Source of the DNA: Ciceribacter sp. T2.26MG-112.2
GTDB taxonomy: Bacteria > Pseudomonadota > Alphaproteobacteria > Rhizobiales > Rhizobiaceae
Direction: 5' to 3'
Assembly (NCBI RefSeq): GCF_900492205.1
Contig: NZ_UEYQ01000008.1
Location: 1-64,000 of the forward strand
Length of the DNA: 64,000 nt
Shown: positions 42,867 to 51,466 of the stretch, one piece after another
Numbering within the stretch: position 1 is the first letter of the stretch
Layout of the letters: each line of letters starts with the position of its first letter
The notes under the pieces: model-generated
What the model saw: the letters and a program-made list of their open reading frames with translations, nothing else
Database searches by the model: none
What the model was told of the DNA's origin: nothing
Program-made: the position numbers and the translations under genes

Positions 42867-43840
42867 ACGAGATGACGCGACCGAATTTTGCGGATCTGGG
42901 TTATCCTGGCGCGATCGAGTTCGCCATCGACGCCGCCAATGCTGCTGCCACGAAGGGTGAGCTCGATGAGGCGGTGCGGTGGTTCGACCTGTGCCGCACG
43001 CTTCTGACCACGTCTACGCCGGCAGTAAAACTGAAGTTGCGCGTCGACTCCAACATGCAGACCATCTGCGACGAGACAAAACGCTGTCACGAAGCGCTGC
43101 TGAATCGCTCGGCGAGCGATGCCGATACGCGCATGGTCATCATCGGGGACTCGCTGGCCCTGCCGCGCCCGGAGGAGATGGAAAACTTCCCGGCCTGCCT
43201 GGACCAGGCTTATCCAGGGGTGGTGTTGAACCGCCTGCAGTCTGCCGGGGACGACCGCAGGGTCAGCGTCTGGGCCCACTGCCAGCGGTATTTTTCGACG
43301 AGCGATGCGGTCGAATTGCTGGAGAAAGATCCGGACATCCTGACAGGCGCGCATGTCCTGTTGCATCTGGGCCTGAATGATGCGGCTCTGCGCATGTTCA
43401 TGGAGAACCAGCGTCTGGCCATTGCGCTGCTGCCGCCGGCCATTTCCGACAAGGTGCTGGCGTTCAGCCGCCAATACCGCAAGGAAATCATCAAGGCCTT
43501 TCCCGGCTTCTGCTACGTGCCCGTGCCGCAATACCGCGCCAATCTGCATCGCATCGCATCCATCGCCCAGGACGCCGGTGCGGCCAGCCTGTCCTTCACC
43601 ACCGTCATCGTCGTCCCGTGGAAGTTCTGGCCGGCGACACCGGGTGTCTGTCACAATTTCACCACCTACAATCTGGCGATGATGGATGTCGCATTGCAGG
43701 TCGGCGCCAATGTCTTGGATGTCGACCGGCTCATGTGGCAGAACAATGTGGTGCGGACCCTGAACAAGGACGGCATGCACCTTTCACCGGTCGGCCACGA
43801 GCTCCTGGCCGATGCCTGGATCAAGCAGGTGCTCGGCTGA
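42863..43840 (+). CDS. SGNH/GDSL-type hydrolase or O-acyl esterase
   Basis: A 325-residue protein with an N-terminal helical region and an SGNH fold. The catalytic block I is MVIIGDSLALPRP, block III is likely HLGLNDAALR and the catalytic Asp-His pair is in DGMHLSPVGHELLADAW. No signal peptide is seen, so it acts in the cytoplasm. SGNH proteins in glycan loci add or remove O-acetyl groups; here the sugar or its nucleotide form could be the target. It is coupled to legC by a 4-bp overlap. The unusual N-terminal region of about 85 residues (SNMQTICDETKRCHEALLNR) is not assigned. Confidence 0.75.
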   Translation: MNEMTRPNFADLGYPGAIEFAIDAANAAATKGELDEAVRWFDLCRTLLTTSTPAVKLKLRVDSNMQTICDETKRCHEALLNRSASDADTRMVIIGDSLALPRPEEMENFPACLDQAYPGVVLNRLQSAGDDRRVSVWAHCQRYFSTSDAVELLEKDPDILTGAHVLLHLGLNDAALRMFMENQRLAIALLPPAISDKVLAFSRQYRKEIIKAFPGFCYVPVPQYRANLHRIASIAQDAGAASLSFTTVIVVPWKFWPATPGVCHNFTTYNLAMMDVALQVGANVLDVDRLMWQNNVVRTLNKDGMHLSPVGHELLADAWIKQVLG

Positions 43841-43934
43841 TCCTGGTTCACCGATGGCGATCCGCCGCCGCGTTTGCCCCGGACAGGGATCACGTCACCT
43901 CACGCATATCGTTTTCCGATAGGACTTTACCGTC

Positions 43935-44657
43935 ATGACAAGCACAGCTTCATCCCCCAAATTCGTCTGCACGATCTGCGCGCGCGGCGGTTCGAAAGGC
44001 GTGCCGGGCAAGAACATCCGCATGCTGATCGACAAGCCGCTCATTGCGCACACCATCGCCCAGGCAAAGGCCACCGGTCTTTTCGAGGCGGTGGCCGTCA
44101 GCAGCGACAGCCCCGAGATTCTCGAGGTCGCCGGTCAATACGGTGCCGACATCCTGATCCGGCGTCCGGACGAGCTGGCAACCGACGAATCGGGGAAACT
44201 GCCCGCCATCCTTCACGCGCTCGGTGAAGTCGAACGTCAGCTCGGCTTCGAAGCCGACTACCTCATCGACCTGGACGCCACTTCGCCCTTGCGTTTTCCC
44301 GAAGACATCAAGGCCTGCGCCGATATCCTGACGGAGACCGGATGCAGCTGCGTGCTGACGGGTTATCCCGCGCATCGCTCGCCCTATTTCAACCTTCTGG
44401 AACGGGCCAAGGACGGCAGCATTTCTCTCAGCAAGCAGCTTCCCGATCCCGTGCTGCGCCGGCAGGACAGCCCTGAATGCTTCGACATGAACGGCTCCGT
44501 CTACGGGTGGAAGCGCGAAGCCCTGAAGGTGGACCCGGGCATCTTCTATCCCGACACGAAGCTCTACGTCATGCCACGCGACCGCTCGATCGATGTCGAC
44601 GAGGAACTCGATTTCGACATCATCCGCATGATCATGGAACGGCGCGCCAGCAATTAG
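43935..44657 (+). CDS. legF: CMP-legionaminate synthase (NeuA/LegF family)
   Basis: A 240-residue cytidylyltransferase that activates the nonulosonate as the CMP sugar. The P-loop-like CTICARGGSKGVPGKNIRML, the substrate block LIDLDATSPLRFPEDI, and the metal site SIDVDEELDFDI are all conserved. It is the last gene of the locus, 94 bp after the SGNH gene. Together with LegI it closes the pathway and supplies the donor for the GT29-type and the large transferases. CMP-sialate specificity would look similar, so the assignment rests on context. Confidence 0.9.
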   Translation: MTSTASSPKFVCTICARGGSKGVPGKNIRMLIDKPLIAHTIAQAKATGLFEAVAVSSDSPEILEVAGQYGADILIRRPDELATDESGKLPAILHALGEVERQLGFEADYLIDLDATSPLRFPEDIKACADILTETGCSCVLTGYPAHRSPYFNLLERAKDGSISLSKQLPDPVLRRQDSPECFDMNGSVYGWKREALKVDPGIFYPDTKLYVMPRDRSIDVDEELDFDIIRMIMERRASN

Positions 44658-44775
44658 TCTGGCTGCCGATTGGCGGCAGGCCTCAAATAGATATAGGTTC
44701 CACTACGGCGTACCCGTGGTGGACCCTTGCCGGACACTGTCGGGAGACCGCCGCAGACAGATCAGGATCAGCCCC

Positions 44776-46362
44776 ATGACCAGCCATCCCGTCCTTCGTT
44801 TCCATGGCGCCGCCGGTACGGTGACGGGGTCGTGTTTCCTTATCGATCTGGGCCAGGCGAAGGTGCTGGTCGATTGCGGCATGTTCCAGGGGTCGAAGAG
44901 CGAAAAGGAACTGAACTACCGCGCGTTTCCCTTTGTCGCCTCCGAGATCGACGCGGTCATCCTGACCCATGCGCATATCGACCATTCCGGCCTGTTGCCG
45001 AAACTTGCCAAGGCCGGCTTTGACGGACCGATCTTTGCCACGCGGGGCACCGTCGATCTCTGCTCGGTGATGCTGCCGGATTCGGCGCATATCCAGGAAA
45101 GTGAAGTCGACCAGCTCAACCGCCGCAACCAGCGCCGTGGCCGCGACACCGTCGAGCCGATCTACGATGCGGCGGACGCCGCCCGTGCGGTGACGATGAT
45201 GCGCAGCGTGCCGCTGAAGAACTGGCAACAGGCGGTGGAGGGCGTGCGCTTCCGCTTCTGGAATGCCGGCCACCTGCTCGGCTCGGCCTCGGTCGAAATG
45301 GAGATCGAGACCCGCGACAAGACACTGCGGCTGATGTTTTCAGGCGATATCGGCCCGAGCCACAAGCTGCTGCAATATGATCCGGAGGCACCGCAGGATT
45401 TCGACTACGTGATCTGCGAGAGCACCTATGGCGACACCGATCGCGAGATCGTCGACGAGCGGGCCAGGCGCCATGCGCTGGAAGCGGAAGTGCGCATGGC
45501 GGCCAATCCGAACGGCGCGCTGCTGATCCCGTCCTTTGCCGTCGAGCGCACCCAGGAACTGCTGGCCGATCTCGTCCAGTTGATGCGCAGCGGCGCGATC
45601 GAGACCTGCCCGATCCTGATCGATTCGCCGCTCGCCACCCGTGCCAGCGAGATCTTCCACCGTCATTCGCGGGAGTTGGAGAACGGCAAGCTGCTGGCCG
45701 AGGCGATGGAGGCGCGCAATGTACGCTTCACCGAGACGGTCGAGCAGTCGAAGGCGATCGACAACATGCGCGGCTTCCACATCGTCATTGCGGCGTCGGG
45801 CATGTGCGACGCCGGCCGCATCCGCCACCGGCTGAAGAACTGGCTGTGGCGCGAGGAGGGAACCGTGCTTCTGGTCGGCTACCAGGCCACCGGCACGCTC
45901 GGCCGGATTCTCCAGGACGGCGCCTCGACCGTGCGCATCCAGGGCGACGAGATCACGGTTCGGGCCCGCATCCGCGAACTCGACATTTATAGCGGCCATG
46001 CCGACGGCCGCGAACTCACCGAATGGGTGAAGGGCCGCCAGCCGATCCGCGCGGGAACCTTCCTCGTCCACGGTGAAGAAAGCGCGCTTGCCGCGTTCAG
46101 CCAGCGTCTGGCCGGTTTCCTGCCGCCCGAGCGCATCATGGTGCCGCATATCGACGGTGCCTTCGAACTGACGGCCGACGGAGCCGTGGACATCTCCGAA
46201 ACGAGACCGCCGCGCATCGATCCGGCCCGCCCCGGCCACAAGGACTGGCACAACGACCTGCAGTCGCTTGTGCTCGACCTGCAGGACGAACTGGCCAAGG
46301 CCGGCGACGACAAGGCACGGGCAGTGATCATCCGGCGGCTGCGCCGCGCGCTGGGCGAATAG
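44776..46362 (+). CDS. beta-CASP metallo-beta-lactamase RNA nuclease-like protein
   Basis: A 528-residue protein of the metallo-beta-lactamase/beta-CASP class (CPSF73/YSH1/KH-less type). The Zn site is HAHIDHSG (H-x-H-x-D-H) with later His in NAGHLLGSASVEME and MFSGDIG. The beta-CASP domain and RMMBL-like C-terminus show IDSPLATRASEIFHRH, IAASGMCDAGRIRHRL and VHGEESALAAF. It probably cleaves RNA in the cytoplasm. The ATG at 44776 has AGGA eight bases upstream; it is 118 bp after legF and may be separately transcribed. It is not an obvious part of the glycan pathway. Confidence 0.88.
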   Translation: MTSHPVLRFHGAAGTVTGSCFLIDLGQAKVLVDCGMFQGSKSEKELNYRAFPFVASEIDAVILTHAHIDHSGLLPKLAKAGFDGPIFATRGTVDLCSVMLPDSAHIQESEVDQLNRRNQRRGRDTVEPIYDAADAARAVTMMRSVPLKNWQQAVEGVRFRFWNAGHLLGSASVEMEIETRDKTLRLMFSGDIGPSHKLLQYDPEAPQDFDYVICESTYGDTDREIVDERARRHALEAEVRMAANPNGALLIPSFAVERTQELLADLVQLMRSGAIETCPILIDSPLATRASEIFHRHSRELENGKLLAEAMEARNVRFTETVEQSKAIDNMRGFHIVIAASGMCDAGRIRHRLKNWLWREEGTVLLVGYQATGTLGRILQDGASTVRIQGDEITVRARIRELDIYSGHADGRELTEWVKGRQPIRAGTFLVHGEESALAAFSQRLAGFLPPERIMVPHIDGAFELTADGAVDISETRPPRIDPARPGHKDWHNDLQSLVLDLQDELAKAGDDKARAVIIRRLRRALGE

Positions 46363-46383
46363 CGGGTAACAGGTGCTGACGGC

Positions 46384-46746
46384 TCAGTTGCTCGGCATCG
46401 GTCGGGTGAGAACGAAAGCGGCGCAGGCCACCAGGATCGCCCCGACCAGAAGCTTCAGCCAGAGCTGCGGCGGACCGGCGAACCAGACGATGAGATAGCT
46501 CGCCGTCATCAACGAGACCGAGGCGATCTTGGCATTGCGCGAGATCGCTCCCTGCCGGCGCCAGTCGATCAGCGGCTGGCCATAGCGCGGATGGTCGAGC
46601 AACCATTGCTCGAAACGCGGCGAGGAGCGGGCAAAAAGCGCGGCGGCCAAGATCATGAAGGGCGTCGTCGGCAAGACCGGCAGGAAGACGCCGACCACAC
46701 CGATCCCGACCATCAGCCAGCCGCCCGCCAGCATCAGCATGCGCAT
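46384..46746 (-). CDS. DUF454 (YbaN-like) small membrane protein
   Basis: A 120-residue inner-membrane protein matching YbaN/DUF454: GGWLMVGIGVVGVFLPVLPTTPF with the diagnostic LPTTPF, ARSSPRFEQWLLDHP, and further hydrophobic helices. Start ATG at 46746 follows GGAGAG. The function of the family is unknown. It is convergent with the metallo-beta-lactamase gene, 21 bp apart. Confidence 0.85.
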   Translation of the reverse strand: MRMLMLAGGWLMVGIGVVGVFLPVLPTTPFMILAAALFARSSPRFEQWLLDHPRYGQPLIDWRRQGAISRNAKIASVSLMTASYLIVWFAGPPQLWLKLLVGAILVACAAFVLTRPMPSN

Positions 46747-47106
46747 TGCGTCTCTCCGTCAATTCCGCCGCGGTCCCTTATGGTCCGGCCGCTGCGACAA
46801 TAGTTGATACACAATAGCAAGAAATCAATATGCTGGCATGGGCCATGAACGCGGTAAAATGCAGCAGCCGGGTCCCCTCGCTCCCTCACGCCGGAACCTC
46901 GGCCGGAACCGGGCCGCCCCCGTTTGGGTCGCATACGACCAACACGCCGCAGCCACAGGCGGCGATCCCGATCGGCACTCCAGCTCGGCGTTCCACATTT
47001 CTGCAACGCGGGCCGGAATTCGCCAATTGCGGCAATTTTTCATTTGCACAACAAGGGGCGCGATTGCATGGTCCGGGTTTCTTCATCCAGACGGAATTCA
47101 AGGACC
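46747..47106. other. intergenic region before the polyamine block
   Basis: A 360-bp gap between divergent genes. Near 46798-46835 the sequence turns A+T-rich (ATAGTTGATACACAATAG), a likely promoter for either side. A second AT patch lies near 47035. I see no gene, repeat or clear operator in it. Confidence 0.4.
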
Positions 47107-48360
47107 ATGACTGCAGATACCATCGTTCTCGGCGCCGGCATTGTCGGTGTTTCCACTGCCATTCACCTGGCGCGTCGTGGAAGGTCGGTGGTTCTAATCG
47201 ATCGCCGCACTCCGGGCGAGGAAACCTCCTTCGGCAATGCCGGCCTGATCCAGCGCGAAGGCGTCGTTCCTTATGGCTTCCCCCAGAATCTCGGTCTGAT
47301 CCTGCGCTACGGCCTGAACAACCGCATCGACGCGCACTACCACATCCAGGCGATGCTGAAGCTCGTGCCGTTCCTGTCGCGCTACTGGTGGCATTCGAAC
47401 AAGTCACGCCACGAGGCGATCGCGCGCGCCTATGCGCCGCTGATCGAGAACTCGATCAGCGAACACAAGGACCTGGTCGAGGCCGCCGGCGCCGAGCACC
47501 TGATCCGCAAGGACGGCTGGGTCGAGGCCTTCCGCAGCAACAGCGTGCGCGATACCGAGTTCGCCGAGGCCGACCGTCTCGTCCGCGAATATGGCATCAG
47601 CTACACCCGTCTCGACAAGGCGGAACTCGCCAAGGCCGAGCCGCATCTCAGCCGCGATTTCATCGGCGGCCTGAAATGGAACGATCCGTGGTCCGTGCGC
47701 GATCCACATGGCCTGACGGCGGCTTATCTCAAATATTTCGAGAGCCTCGGCGGCCGTTTCGTCACCGGCGACGCGACCACGCTTTCGCCCCGCGCCAGCG
47801 GCGCCGGCTGGCAGGTCAAGACGGACGAGGGCCTGGTCGAAGGCAAGGAGGTCGTTCTGGCGCTCGGTCCCTGGGCGGAGGAAGTCACCCGCAAGCTCGG
47901 CTACAAGTTCCTGCTCGGCGTCAAGCGCGGCTACCACATGCACTATGCTCCCGCCGGCAATGCCAAGCTCAACAATTGGCTGATGGACAAGGAGCGCGGC
48001 TATTTCCTTGCGCCGATGAACAAGGGAATTCGTCTGACCACCGGCGCGGAATTCGCCTATCGTGATGCGCCGAAGTCGCCGGTCCAGCTCGATCGCGCCG
48101 AACGGGTAGCCCGCACCATCTTCCCGCTCGCCGAGCGCCTGGATGCCGAGCCGTGGATGGGCGCACGCCCCTGCACGCCGGACATGATGCCGATCATCGG
48201 CAAGGCGCCGCGCCACCAGGGCGTCTGGTTCGCCTTCGGTCACGCCCATCATGGCCTCACCCTTGGCCCGGTCACCGGTCGCCTGATCGCCGAGGCGATG
48301 ACGGGGGAAAAGCCGTTCCTCGACATCTCGGCCTATCGACCGGAGCGCTTCAACCCGTAA
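47107..48360 (+). CDS. FAD-dependent oxidoreductase (DadA-like amino acid dehydrogenase)
   Basis: A 417-residue flavoprotein of the DAO superfamily. The FAD dinucleotide fold is at the start (IVLGAGIVGVSTAIHLARRG), then RTPGEETSFGNAGLIQRE, which is DadA-like, and a C-terminal FAD block PDMMPIIGKAP with FGHAHHGLTLGPVTG. It should oxidise a D-amino acid or a gamma-glutamyl-amine product. The ATG at 47107 is chosen by fold; an ATG at 47068 with AAGGGG upstream would add 13 residues. It precedes PuuA/PuuB-like genes, so its substrate may be a polyamine-derived amino acid. The gap to the next gene is 428 bp, so it may be a separate unit. Confidence 0.85.
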   Translation: MTADTIVLGAGIVGVSTAIHLARRGRSVVLIDRRTPGEETSFGNAGLIQREGVVPYGFPQNLGLILRYGLNNRIDAHYHIQAMLKLVPFLSRYWWHSNKSRHEAIARAYAPLIENSISEHKDLVEAAGAEHLIRKDGWVEAFRSNSVRDTEFAEADRLVREYGISYTRLDKAELAKAEPHLSRDFIGGLKWNDPWSVRDPHGLTAAYLKYFESLGGRFVTGDATTLSPRASGAGWQVKTDEGLVEGKEVVLALGPWAEEVTRKLGYKFLLGVKRGYHMHYAPAGNAKLNNWLMDKERGYFLAPMNKGIRLTTGAEFAYRDAPKSPVQLDRAERVARTIFPLAERLDAEPWMGARPCTPDMMPIIGKAPRHQGVWFAFGHAHHGLTLGPVTGRLIAEAMTGEKPFLDISAYRPERFNP

Positions 48361-48788
48361 AGCCTTCCCCGACATCCGCAGGATGAAAACCCGTGCCCCC
48401 GGTCCCGACAACAGGCCGGGGGCATCCTTCATTCAAGGCTCCAGCCCCAGTTCTCGGCCGTGCCTGCGGGCAACCGGCAAACCGGTGCCACCCAGGCAAA
48501 AGTTGCTCCATTGCGACTTTGCCTTAAGCCGCAGGCTGGAAATGCCGGAACTTCGGTGCTATTGTCATTTTGGTCATTCGACCAATTTCGCCGCCCCTGC
48601 GGGCGGCAGACCGGACAAGAAGCGACGCACCCGATGTGTCACCGGTCGAGGGGTTCGCAGGCACTGGCAAGGTCATGATACGCTTTCTGATCTACAACGC
48701 GAAGTCGCCGCACCGTTAGCGGTGCACCTTTGCGCGCGTGTTTACACGCAGGCCAGGATCAGATCGACCTTTTCAACGACGGTGCCTC
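48361..48788. promoter_or_regulatory. intergenic region with a palindromic operator-like site
   Basis: No gene seen in this 428-bp gap. Besides the hairpin near its start, it holds TTGGTC-ATTC-GACCAA at 48570-48585, a perfect 6-bp inverted repeat of the TGGT/ACCA type that GntR-family repressors favour. It lies about 200 bp upstream of the PuuA-like gene. No GntR gene is adjacent in the window. Confidence 0.5.
48394..48424 (+). terminator. hairpin after the DadA-like gene
   Basis: A 9-bp perfect stem, TGCCCCCGG at 48394-48402 and CCGGGGGCA at 48416-48424, with a 13-base loop, lies 34 bp after the stop codon. There is only a short pyrimidine run after it, so termination may be partial. Confidence 0.5.
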
Positions 48789-50147
48789 ATGGACATTGAT
48801 AGTTACGCACGAACCTTTTTTGCCGAAAATCCCGACATCGAAGTGCTGGAAGCCTTCGTCATCGACGTCAACGGCGTTCCCCGCGGCAAGTGGATCCCGC
48901 GCGAACGGGCGCTGGACGTTCTGACCAAGGGCATGGCGATCCCGCGCTCGGTCTATGCGCTCGACGTCTGGGGCCGCGACGTCAATGCCGCGGGCCTGGC
49001 CGAGGGCACCGGCGATCCGGACGGCATCTGCTTTCCCGTCCCCGGCACGCTGTCGCGCGTCACCTGGCTGTCGCGGCCGACCGCGCAGGTGCTGCTCGAA
49101 ATGCGCAATCCGGACGGCACCGGCTTCTACGCCGATCCGCGCCAGGTGCTCGCCGCCGTGCTGGAGCGCTACAAGAAGCTGAAGCTCACCCCGGTGGTTG
49201 CGACCGAACTCGAATTCTACCTGATCGATCCGGTCCGCTCGGCGCTCGATCCGGTGCGTCCGCCAAACACCCGCGACGGACGCTGGCACACCGGCCAGAC
49301 ACAGGTATTGTCGATCTCCGAACTGCAGGATTTCGAGGAGGTGTTCTACGGCATCTCCGCCGCCGCCCGCGCCCAGAACGTACCCGCCGACACGACGCTG
49401 CGCGAGAACGGCCCCGGCCAGTACGAGATCAACCTCAACCATGTGCCGGATGCGCTCGCAGCCGCCGACTACGCCGTTCTTTTGAAGCGCATCGTCAAGG
49501 GTGTGGCCCGCTGCAACGACCTCGACGCCACTTTCATGGCCAAGCCCTACGGCATGCAGGCCGGCAGCGGCATGCATGTGCATTTCTCCGTGCTCGACGA
49601 GAATGGCAAGAATATCTATGTCGGCGAGGACGCGCCTTCGGATCGCCTCATGCATTCGGTCGGCGGGCTGCTCGAAGCCATGGGCGAGAGCATGGCGATC
49701 TTCGCCCCGCACCAGAATTCCTATCGCCGGCTCACCCCTTCCGAACACGCGCCGACCTACGCGTCCTGGGGCTTCGACAACCGCTCGGCCGCCGTGCGCG
49801 TGATTACCGCCTCCAAGCCCGCGACCCGCATCGAGCACCGCGTCGCCGGTGCCGACACCAATCCCTACCTGGTCATCGCGATGATCCTGTCGGCAGCGCT
49901 GGCCGGCATGAGGGAAAAGACCTCGCCCGGCGGGGCGATCTCGGGCGACGAGCACGCCATCAGCCATGAGCCGCTGCCGACCAACTGGGACTATGCGCTC
50001 CAGCGCTTCGCCAAATCGAGCTTCGCCTATGCGGCGCTCGGGCCGCAATATCGCGGCCTCTATGCCGCCTGCAAGCAGCAGGAACTGTCGGAATTCGCAT
50101 TGCGCGTAACCGATGTCGAATATGACGCCTACATCAGGACGGTGTGA
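48789..50147 (+). CDS. glutamine-synthetase-family gamma-glutamylpolyamine synthetase
   Basis: A 452-residue enzyme of the glutamine synthetase superfamily, close to PuuA/GlnT in length. It ligates glutamate to an amine with ATP. Landmarks are the N-terminal beta-Grasp part with VLEAFVIDVNGVPRGKWIP, the catalytic domain with VVATELEFYLID and ENGPGQYEINL (metal Glu), MAKPYGMQAGSGMHVHFSVLD (the AGSGMHVH loop), and NRSAAVRVI for the Arg contact. Its immediate neighbours are a PuuB-like oxidase and a carbamoylputrescine amidase, pointing to putrescine or another polyamine as substrate. It is coupled to the next gene by a one-base gap. Confidence 0.86.
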   Translation: MDIDSYARTFFAENPDIEVLEAFVIDVNGVPRGKWIPRERALDVLTKGMAIPRSVYALDVWGRDVNAAGLAEGTGDPDGICFPVPGTLSRVTWLSRPTAQVLLEMRNPDGTGFYADPRQVLAAVLERYKKLKLTPVVATELEFYLIDPVRSALDPVRPPNTRDGRWHTGQTQVLSISELQDFEEVFYGISAAARAQNVPADTTLRENGPGQYEINLNHVPDALAAADYAVLLKRIVKGVARCNDLDATFMAKPYGMQAGSGMHVHFSVLDENGKNIYVGEDAPSDRLMHSVGGLLEAMGESMAIFAPHQNSYRRLTPSEHAPTYASWGFDNRSAAVRVITASKPATRIEHRVAGADTNPYLVIAMILSAALAGMREKTSPGGAISGDEHAISHEPLPTNWDYALQRFAKSSFAYAALGPQYRGLYAACKQQELSEFALRVTDVEYDAYIRTV

Positions 50148-50148
50148 C

Positions 50149-51456
50149 ATGAGCGACAAGAACAGGACTTCCGAAACCAATCCCAGCCATGCCCCTTCCT
50201 GGTATGCCCATTCGGCCAATGACAAGACGGTACGCCCCAGCCTCGAAGGCGAGCACTCGGCCGACGTCTGCGTGATCGGCGCCGGTTTCACCGGCATTTC
50301 CGCCGCACTGCAGCTGGCGGAGAACGGCTACAAGGTCATCGTCGTCGAGGGCGAGCGCGTGGGCTTCGGCGCCTCGGGCCGCAATGGCGGGCAGATCGTC
50401 AACGGCTACAGCCGCGACCTCGAAACCATTGCCCGGCGCTACGGCCCGGAAAGGGCGGCCCGCCTCGGCGAAATGTCGCTGGAGGGCGGCCGGATCATCC
50501 GCGAGCGCGTCGCCAGGTACAAAATCTCCTGCGATCTGGTGGACGGCGGCTTCTTCGCCGCCTTCACCGACAAGCAGGTGCGCGAGATGGCGCATGTGAA
50601 GGCCCATTGGGAGACGCACGGCCATACGGGCCTCGAAATGGTCTCGAAGGCCGAGGTCGGCAAATATGTGAAGTCCGACCGTTATGTCGGTGGCATGATC
50701 GACAGGCTCGGCGGCCATATCCATCCGCTGAACCTGGTGCTCGGCGAGGCGGCGGCGGTCGAGAGCCTCGGCGGCAAGATCTTCGAACAGTCGCGCGTCA
50801 CCGGCGTCGACATGGGTGCCAATCCCGTGGTGCGCACCGCCAAGGGTCGGGTCACGGCGAAATACGTGCTGGTCTGCGGCAATGCCTATCTCGGCGACCT
50901 GCTGCCGAAGATCACCGACAAGATGATGCCGGTCTCGTCCCAGGTCATGGCGACCGAACCGCTCGATGCCAAGCTGATCGAAGACCTGCTGCCGGCCAAC
51001 TACTGCGTGGAGGATGCCAATTATGTGCTCGACTACTACCGCCGCACCGCCGACAACCGGCTGCTCTACGGCGGCGGCATCGGCTATGGCGGCCAGGACC
51101 CGGCCAACCTCACCGGCGTCATCCGCCCGAACATGCTGAAGACGTTCCCGCAGCTCGCCAATACCAAGATCGAGTTCGCCTGGAGCGGCAATTTTGCGCT
51201 GACGCTGACCCGCATCCCGCACATGGGCAAGCTCGCCGACAATGTCTATTTCTCGCATGGCGACAGCGGCCATGGCGTGACCACGACGCACCTGCTCGGC
51301 AAGATCCTCGGCGAGGCCGTTGCCGGCCATTCCGGCCGCTACGACGTCTGGTCGTCGCTGACCGCCCTGCCCTTCCCCGGCGGCAAGACCTTCCGCGTGC
51401 CGCTCACCGTGCTCGGCGCCTGGTGGTACGGCATGCGCGACAAGCTCGGGATCTGA
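50149..51456 (+). CDS. puuB: FAD-dependent gamma-glutamylputrescine oxidase-like enzyme (PuuB/OrdL)
   Basis: A 435-residue flavoprotein with the PuuB-type start: SWYAHSAN followed by HSADVCVIGAGFTGISAALQLAE (FAD fold), then VGFGASGRNGGQIVNGYS which is diagnostic of the family. The C-terminal part has YGGGIGYGGQDP and SHGDSGHGVTTTHLLGK. It oxidises the gamma-glutamyl amine made by the upstream ligase to an aldehyde and hydrogen peroxide. It starts directly after that gene and ends 10 bp before the amidase gene, so the three form one operon. Substrate identity is inferred. Confidence 0.88.
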   Translation: MSDKNRTSETNPSHAPSWYAHSANDKTVRPSLEGEHSADVCVIGAGFTGISAALQLAENGYKVIVVEGERVGFGASGRNGGQIVNGYSRDLETIARRYGPERAARLGEMSLEGGRIIRERVARYKISCDLVDGGFFAAFTDKQVREMAHVKAHWETHGHTGLEMVSKAEVGKYVKSDRYVGGMIDRLGGHIHPLNLVLGEAAAVESLGGKIFEQSRVTGVDMGANPVVRTAKGRVTAKYVLVCGNAYLGDLLPKITDKMMPVSSQVMATEPLDAKLIEDLLPANYCVEDANYVLDYYRRTADNRLLYGGGIGYGGQDPANLTGVIRPNMLKTFPQLANTKIEFAWSGNFALTLTRIPHMGKLADNVYFSHGDSGHGVTTTHLLGKILGEAVAGHSGRYDVWSSLTALPFPGGKTFRVPLTVLGAWWYGMRDKLGI

Positions 51457-51466
51457 AGAGCACGCC

